Part shown: positions 6,055 to 10,148 of the stretch, piece after piece | Layout: every line of letters starts with the position of its first letter | How positions within the stretch are numbered: position 1 is the stretch's first letter | NCBI GenBank assembly: GCA_013694495.1 | Contig: JACDCH010000654.1 | Coordinates: 1 to 10,148, forward strand | Direction: 5' to 3' | Source of the DNA: Acidimicrobiia bacterium | GTDB lineage: Bacteria; Actinomycetota; Acidimicrobiia; Acidimicrobiales; JACDCH01 | DNA length: 10,148 bases | Position numbers and translations under genes: made by a program | Notes under the pieces: model-generated | What the model was told of the DNA's origin: nothing | Seen by the model: the letters and a program-made list of their open reading frames with translations, nothing else | Database searches by the model: none

Positions 6055-7731
6055 ATGGCCGCACCGGAGGCGCAGCGGTTCGTCATCACCGGGCTGTCCC
6101 GCCTCGCCGTGCGGGTCGCCAGCCATCTGGCGGCGCGGCGGGCGTCGGTCACGATCGTCACCGACCACGTCTCCGACGCGCACCTCGTCGACGTGGCCTC
6201 CCGGATCGCCGGCGTCGAGGTCGTCGCCGGCGGGGTCGACCGCTCGGCGGCGCTCGCGCTCGGCGGCCTCATGGGCGCCGACGGGCTGCTCGCCCTGGGC
6301 GACGACGACCTCGACAACCTCCGCACCGTGGCGTGCGCCGCCGCCATGGCACCGGAGGTGCCCGTCGTCCTGCGGTCCTTCGACGCCGCCGTCGCCGACC
6401 AGCTCGAGCTCTCGGCCAACGTGCGCCGGGCGTTCAGCGTCTCGGGCCTCGCCGCTCCGGCGTTCGTCGCCGCCGTCCTCGGGGACGAGGCGGTCCAGAC
6501 CCTCCGGCTCGGGCGCGAGGAGGTGTCGCTGCTGCGCACCAACGTCCAGCCATCGGGGCCGCTCGCCGGACGGACGCCCGACGACGTCCGCGCCGACCTC
6601 GGCGTCACGGTGCTGGCCCGAGCCGACGAGGCGGAGACGGCCTGGATCGCCAACACGGACGGCTCGGCCGTGCTCGAGCAGGGCGAGGAGCTGCTGCTCG
6701 GCGGCCGGTTGGTCGACGTCTTCGGCCTGGCCCTGGCCAACGACCCGCTGCCGACGCCCCCGCCGCCGTGCGTCCGCAGCCGGGCCCTGCTGCTCGACGG
6801 CGCCGACGACGAGGCGCCCGGGCGCAGCGTCACCTCGACCCTGCTGCCGGCCACCGCGCTCGGCCTCGGCGCACTGCTCGTCGGCGGCAGCATCGCGTTC
6901 GGCATCGCCCGCGACCTCACGCCGCTCGAGGCGCTGTACTTCACCGTCACCACGGCGTGGGGCGACCCGGCGGTGCAGGGGTCGGACCCGTGGCAGCAGG
7001 TGTTCGGGCTCTGCCTGATGGTGTCCGTCGGTGCGCTGGTCGGCGTGCTGTTCTCCTACCTCGCTGCGCTGGCCACCGAGGAGCGCATGGCGTCGCGCAT
7101 GGGGCGACGGGCCGCCCGCATGCAGGGCCACGTCGTCGTGGCCGGCCTGGGCACGGTCGGCTACCGGATCGTGCGCCTGCTGCGCCAGATCGGGGTCGAG
7201 GCGGTGGCCGTCGACCGGGACCCTGCGTCGCGCTTCGTCGGCGCCGCGGCCGCCTACGGCCCGGTGCTCACCGGCGACGTGCGCCTGCCCGAGGACCTCG
7301 CCCGGGCCGGGATCGAGCGGGCCGCCTGCCTCGTGGCCACCACCGACGACGACCTCGTGAACATCACCGCCTGCCTCCAGGCCCGGGCCCTCAACCCCGG
7401 GGTCCGCACCGTGGCCCGCATCTTCGACGAGGCCATCGCCGAGAGCGCCGGCAGCGCGCTGGGCATCGACTCCGTCGTGAGCGCCTCGAGGGAGGCGGCC
7501 GCCGCCTTCGTCGGCGCCGCCATCGACGACCGGGCGTCGCGGGAGGTCGAGCTCGGTGCCCTCCACCTCGTCGCCCTCCGCCACACCTTCGACCACGATC
7601 GCCCGCCGAGCGAGACGCAACGGTCCGCGTGGCGCGCCGAGGGCGTCCACGTCCTCCACGCCGACGGCGACGTGGCCATCGTGGCCGGCCCCGCCGCCGC
7701 CCCGTCGTTGCTGGGGTTCATCAACGCCTGA
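6055..7731 (+). CDS. RCK-TM-pore-TM-RCK channel-like protein (TrkA-N domains, degenerate selectivity filter)
   Basis: A 558-residue protein with two TrkA-type RCK modules around a two-helix pore unit. N-terminal RCK about 8-230: the Rossmann loop is GLSRLA (13-18), not GxGxxG, so nucleotide binding is doubtful. Membrane part: TM1 about 263-284, pore helix from LTPLEALYF, TM2 about 315-338 with Gly326/Gly330 as possible hinges. C-terminal RCK about 358-558: an intact GLGTVG (364-369) and VAVDRD acidic end of strand 2, fitting NAD(H) or adenine nucleotide binding. Where K+ channels have TTVGYGD, this protein reads TTAWGD (299-304): one residue shorter, with no GYG. It may therefore conduct another ion, be non-selective, or work as a sensor. 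RCK-TM-RCK proteins occur in other actinobacteria, as far as I recall also with altered filters. The ATG directly follows the previous TGA and has no ribosome site, so translation is probably coupled. Confidence 0.88.
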   Translation: MAAPEAQRFVITGLSRLAVRVASHLAARRASVTIVTDHVSDAHLVDVASRIAGVEVVAGGVDRSAALALGGLMGADGLLALGDDDLDNLRTVACAAAMAPEVPVVLRSFDAAVADQLELSANVRRAFSVSGLAAPAFVAAVLGDEAVQTLRLGREEVSLLRTNVQPSGPLAGRTPDDVRADLGVTVLARADEAETAWIANTDGSAVLEQGEELLLGGRLVDVFGLALANDPLPTPPPPCVRSRALLLDGADDEAPGRSVTSTLLPATALGLGALLVGGSIAFGIARDLTPLEALYFTVTTAWGDPAVQGSDPWQQVFGLCLMVSVGALVGVLFSYLAALATEERMASRMGRRAARMQGHVVVAGLGTVGYRIVRLLRQIGVEAVAVDRDPASRFVGAAAAYGPVLTGDVRLPEDLARAGIERAACLVATTDDDLVNITACLQARALNPGVRTVARIFDEAIAESAGSALGIDSVVSASREAAAAFVGAAIDDRASREVELGALHLVALRHTFDHDRPPSETQRSAWRAEGVHVLHADGDVAIVAGPAAAPSLLGFINA

Positions 7732-7747
7732 GGAGCCAGGACCAACG

Positions 7748-7789
7748 GGTGTGCAGGAACCGGACGCTTCCGTCCGGCTGCTGCACACC
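7748..7789. terminator. Two-tier bidirectional terminator between convergent genes
   Basis: Outer 9-bp stem GGTGTGCAG (7748-7756) with CTGCACACC (7781-7789), a symmetric GAA/CTG internal loop, and inner 7-bp stem CCGGACG (7760-7766) with CGTCCGG (7771-7777) capped by a CTTC tetraloop. It starts 16 bases after the channel-like gene's stop and ends 12 bases from the stop of the minus-strand gene, so it can serve both. No clear U tract on either strand. Confidence 0.85.
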
Positions 7790-7801
7790 AATTCCGATCG
7801 G

Positions 7802-8749
7802 CTACTGGGGCTGGTTCCACTCCGTCCAGCCGAGGCCGGTGCGACCGTCGGGCGCGGTGAAGCGGCACAGGGCGCGGGGGAAGCGGTCGACCCGGCCGTC
7901 GGGGCTGACGAGGAGCGACGGAGCGAAGGCGAGCGGCTCGATGGCGAGGTCGAGGCCGGCGATGGTGGCGTCGCCCCGCTCGGGCAGCCCTTCGTCGCCG
8001 AGGACCTCGCTGCTCGCGACGGTGCCGTCGTTCGCGTCGGGCCACGCCGCCGGCACCACCCCACCCCCGGGGGCCTGGAGGTAGCCGAAGCCGAGGCGCA
8101 TGTCCGGGATCCGGATGTCGCTGCCGTGGAAGCGGGTGCCGTCGTCGAGGCGCCCGGACGTCCACACCCACGGAAAGGCCCACCAGTCGCGGACGGCCCA
8201 CGAGTGGTCGCGCTGGCCGTGCCCGTCGACCTCGAACGACTCGGTGCCGAGCAGCACCTCGCCGTGCACGGTGCACGGGACCTCGTACCGGGTCGTGTGG
8301 CCGTAGTGGTACGGCTCACCGTCGGTCTCCCACTCGAGGTCGAGCGCCATCGGCACAAGGTCGCCGTGGGGGCCGCCGGGGCGGTAGGCCTCGGCCGGCG
8401 AGTCGATCGTCACGCCCTGGGCCTCGTTGGCCACCTGCCAGCGCTCGAGCGGGTGGGTGCCGATGTGCTCGGCCCAGAGCCCGTTGGAGCGCACCTCGAG
8501 CGACGGGTCCTTGGGGATCGCCGTCTCGTAGTCGGCCACGGCCACCGTGGGCCGGCCGGGCCGCACGACGTAGGCGTGGTACCAGGCGACGCCGAGGTTG
8601 GGATAGAGGCCGAGCCGCACCCATCCGCCGAGGGAGCCGTCGGGCTGGGTGAAGTCGAAGTACCACGACTCCCCCCACAGGGGCTCGTTGCCGGGCGGGT
8701 GCCGACCCTCGTCGGCGGCCAGGACGAGGGGGCGCTCCGGAGCGGTCAC
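7802..8749 (-). CDS. AttH/CrtC-like lipocalin-fold protein (DUF7064/DUF7065 type)
   Basis: A soluble 315-residue protein, no signal peptide or membrane segment. It is rich in Trp, Tyr and His and resembles the AttH/CrtC (hydroxyneurosporene synthase-like) superfamily, whose double-lipocalin fold includes carotenoid hydratases. Recognised stretches: PLWGESWYFDF near 23-33; GGWVRLGLYPNLGVAWYHAY (41-60); GHGQRDHSWAVRDWWAFPW (176-194) with His177, Asp181, His182 and Asp188, the likely active-site cluster by analogy; and GLGWTEWNQP (305-314) at the C-terminus. The reaction is unknown; a hydrophobic or lipid-like substrate is a guess from the fold. I chose GTG at 8749 because the family-like sequence starts just inside and the upstream residues are Arg/Pro-rich antisense-like sequence. 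There is no ribosome site, but a TACGGT -10 (8763 to 8758) lies eight bases before it, consistent with a leaderless or nearly leaderless mRNA. Confidence 0.82.
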   Translation of the reverse strand: MTAPERPLVLAADEGRHPPGNEPLWGESWYFDFTQPDGSLGGWVRLGLYPNLGVAWYHAYVVRPGRPTVAVADYETAIPKDPSLEVRSNGLWAEHIGTHPLERWQVANEAQGVTIDSPAEAYRPGGPHGDLVPMALDLEWETDGEPYHYGHTTRYEVPCTVHGEVLLGTESFEVDGHGQRDHSWAVRDWWAFPWVWTSGRLDDGTRFHGSDIRIPDMRLGFGYLQAPGGGVVPAAWPDANDGTVASSEVLGDEGLPERGDATIAGLDLAIEPLAFAPSLLVSPDGRVDRFPRALCRFTAPDGRTGLGWTEWNQPQ

Positions 8750-8806
8750 GGACGCGCACCGTACTGATCGCTGGCCTCTGAGCGGTGGGGCCGGTACGCT
8801 CCGGAG
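8733..8806. promoter_or_regulatory. Divergent promoter region with repeated CGCTCCGGAG
   Basis: The 83-bp gap between the minus gene (GTG 8749) and the plus gene (GTG 8833) has a TAnnnT -10 for each: TACGGT on the minus strand (8763 to 8758) and TACGCT on the plus strand (8795-8800). CGCTCCGGAG occurs at 8733-8742, inside a perfect 12-bp palindrome CGCTCCGGAGCG (8733-8744), and again at 8797-8806 overlapping the plus -10. No convincing -35 boxes. The repeats could be a shared operator, but in GC-rich DNA chance is possible. Confidence 0.35.
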
Positions 8807-8832
8807 TCCGGCGGAGAGGTGGGAGGTCGGAA

Positions 8833-10148
8833 GTGCCCCGATTTGGGATGAGGCTCGTCGCGGTGGTGGCGCTCTGCGCCACGGCCGCGTTGTCACCGGC
8901 GCTGGCCGGTTCCGCCGTCGGTGCGCCGGCGGCCGTCGCCCAGGCCCCACCGGTCACGGCGGCTCCGGCTGCGACGGTGTTCGGCCAGGAGGTGGCGATC
9001 ACGGCCTCGGTGCCCGACGGCACCGGCGACGTCACCTTCACCGAGGGCGGCACCACGCTCGGGACCGCGACGCTGTCGGGCGGCACCGCCGTGTTCCGCA
9101 CGTCGACCCTCTCCGTGGGGGCGCACATCATCACGGCGACGACCGCCAGCGGCACCCGGATCGGCGAAGCCACGGTGGCGGTGGCCAAGGCCAGCACCAC
9201 CACCACGATCGCCGCCGACGCCAACCCGTCGGCCGCCGACCAGGACGTCATCTTCACGATCACCGTCGCCCCTGTGGCGCCGGGCGGCGGCAAGCCCACC
9301 GGCAACGCCACGTTCCAGGTGGCGAACGAGGCACCCGTGCCCGTCGTCCTCAACGCCGACGGCATCGGCACGATCTCCCGGTCGTTCACCGCCGCCGGTT
9401 CGATCGAGGTGCGGGCCACCTACGCGGGCAACGACTCCTTCGCCGGCTCCACCACCCTGGTCTCCCAGGTCGTGCGGGGCGCCGGGGCCGCGGTCGTGCT
9501 CACCTCGTCCGAGTCCGACCAGGTCACCACCTACGGCGAGTCGATCACGTTCACCGTCACGGTCGCGCCGCTGGCGCCGGCCACGACCCCGCCCACGGGC
9601 GACGTCGAGCTGTTCGACGGCGAGACGTCCCTCGGCACGGCCACCCTCGACGGGGCGACACCGCTCACGTTCGAGGTCGAGGGCCTCGCCTTCGGGGAGC
9701 ACCGGCTGCACGCCACGTACAACGGTTCGGCCACCACCGCGCCGGCCGACTCCGCCGAGATCATCCACCGGGTCGACCGGGCCATCACGAACACCGTCGC
9801 CACCGACGGCGCGGGCCTGACCATCGGCGTCGCCGTCAGCCGGACGTCCAACGCCGCCGCCGCCATCGCGGCCGGCGCGCCCGCCGCCCTCCCCACCGGG
9901 ACCGTGACCGTCAGCAAGGACGGCATCGAGGTCGGCACCGGGGTGCTCGGGGCCGACGGCACGGTCGAGATCACCTCGTCGGCCCTCAGCAACGGCACGC
10001 ACACGCTGACGGTCAACTACCAGGGCGACGCCAACCACCAGCCGTCGAGCACGACGGTCAACAAGACGGTGGGCGGCTCGGGCTCGGGCTCCGGGTCGGG
10101 ATCCGGTTCGGGCTCGGGCGCCGGCGCCGGCGCGGGCGCCGGTGGTGG
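8833..10148 (+). CDS. Secreted protein with bacterial Ig-like repeats, 3' end outside window
   Basis: Cell-surface or secreted protein; 438 codons are open to the right edge. The start is GTG at 8833, with GGGAGG (8821-8826) six bases upstream; an ATG five codons later is less well placed. A signal peptide is clear: MPRFGMR, a hydrophobic core, and cleavage near ALA-GSA (about residue 25). Then come four Ig-like beta-sandwich repeats of the Big_3 type, roughly 44-118, 120-214, 219-314 and 317-413. Each shows the family pattern of GEsVTFTVTV, a PTGxVxxxDG turn, LGTATL and a closing HxLTATYxGxxxxxxS. Repeat 1 is shorter and most divergent. A Gly-Ser then Gly-Ala linker begins at residue 414, so an anchoring or functional domain probably follows outside the window. 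Likely role is adhesion or as a structural stalk; no catalytic motif is visible. It diverges from the AttH-like gene. Confidence 0.9.
   Translation, partial: MPRFGMRLVAVVALCATAALSPALAGSAVGAPAAVAQAPPVTAAPAATVFGQEVAITASVPDGTGDVTFTEGGTTLGTATLSGGTAVFRTSTLSVGAHIITATTASGTRIGEATVAVAKASTTTTIAADANPSAADQDVIFTITVAPVAPGGGKPTGNATFQVANEAPVPVVLNADGIGTISRSFTAAGSIEVRATYAGNDSFAGSTTLVSQVVRGAGAAVVLTSSESDQVTTYGESITFTVTVAPLAPATTPPTGDVELFDGETSLGTATLDGATPLTFEVEGLAFGEHRLHATYNGSATTAPADSAEIIHRVDRAITNTVATDGAGLTIGVAVSRTSNAAAAIAAGAPAALPTGTVTVSKDGIEVGTGVLGADGTVEITSSALSNGTHTLTVNYQGDANHQPSSTTVNKTVGGSGSGSGSGSGSGSGAGAGAGAGG
10072..10148 (+). repeat. Gly-Ser/Gly-Ala coding repeat
   Basis: Imperfect GGSTCG-type hexamers giving a (Gly-Ser)n run that turns into (Gly-Ala)n and Gly-rich sequence at the edge. 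It is a flexible linker after the Ig-like repeats and prone to replication slippage. Confidence 0.8.

Noticed and set aside
5838..8084. 748-codon plus-strand frame
   Set aside because: Arg/Pro/Gly-rich out-of-frame reading of the channel-like gene that runs on through the terminator into antisense of the AttH-like gene.
5119..8358. 1079-codon open frame on the minus strand opposite the dedA operon
   Set aside because: Arg/Gly/Asp-rich shadow that crosses several genes and a terminator hairpin; the TCG repeat only adds artificial Arg/Gly runs. The plus-strand genes have domains and ribosome sites.
8893..10038. Open frames opposite or out of frame with the Ig-repeat gene (minus 8893-10038, plus 8921-9820)
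   Set aside because: Both give Arg/Gly or Arg/Pro low-complexity products; the frame from GTG 8833 gives a signal peptide and regular Ig-like repeats.
1..10148. CRISPR array, tRNA/rRNA, insertion sequence, integrase, toxin-antitoxin or phage-defence genes
   Set aside because: No regularly spaced repeats, no cloverleaf or rRNA sequence, no transposase or recombinase motif, and no abrupt change in base composition were seen.

Overview
The window is about 70% GC, with the strong C/G third-position bias and short intergenic gaps of a high-GC actinobacterium. The gene set fits an environmental actinobacterium such as an Acidimicrobiia (Iamia/Ilumatobacter-like) lineage: a K+-independent proton-pumping pyrophosphatase, DHA2 efflux, a CrtC/AttH-like protein and Ig-repeat surface proteins. 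The lineage is inferred from style, not from a marker gene. I see no rRNA, tRNA, CRISPR array, insertion sequence, integrase or phage gene.

Left part (1-2046): a DHA2/EmrB-QacA-type MFS exporter on the minus strand, cut by the left edge, diverges from a MarR-family regulator on the plus strand. Between them lie two 13-bp TTGYA-N3-TACAA palindromes, centred 21 bp apart. They overlap both predicted promoters, so each palindrome holds the -10 of one gene and the -35 of the other. This looks like a self-regulated efflux switch. The regulator's start is odd: no ATG/GTG/TTG precedes the annotated ATG, although homology-like coding sequence seems to begin earlier, at an ATC where a leaderless transcript would start.

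Middle (2047-7731): hppA (membrane H+-pumping pyrophosphatase) has a structured leader. A two-tier hairpin separates it from a three-gene run on the plus strand that is coupled base to base: a DedA-family membrane protein, an exported Ser/Thr-rich protein with a DUF11-like C-terminal domain, and an RCK-TM-pore-TM-RCK protein with a degenerate ion-channel selectivity filter. PPase, DedA and channel-like protein all act on the membrane potential or membrane lipids. I infer a membrane-energetics neighbourhood with one coherent but unstudied operon (dedA, surface protein, channel-like protein).

Right part (7732-10148): a two-tier bidirectional terminator lies between the channel-like gene and a convergent minus-strand gene for an AttH/CrtC-like (DUF7064/7065-type) lipocalin-fold protein. 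That gene diverges from a secreted protein with four bacterial Ig-like repeats and a Gly-Ser/Gly-Ala linker, cut by the right edge. The latter is an open frame from a GTG with a good ribosome binding site.

The best candidates for something undescribed are the DedA/surface-protein/pore-degenerate RCK channel operon, the interlocked MarR operator-promoter with a possible AUC leaderless start, and the recurring two-tier hairpins in three intergenic gaps.
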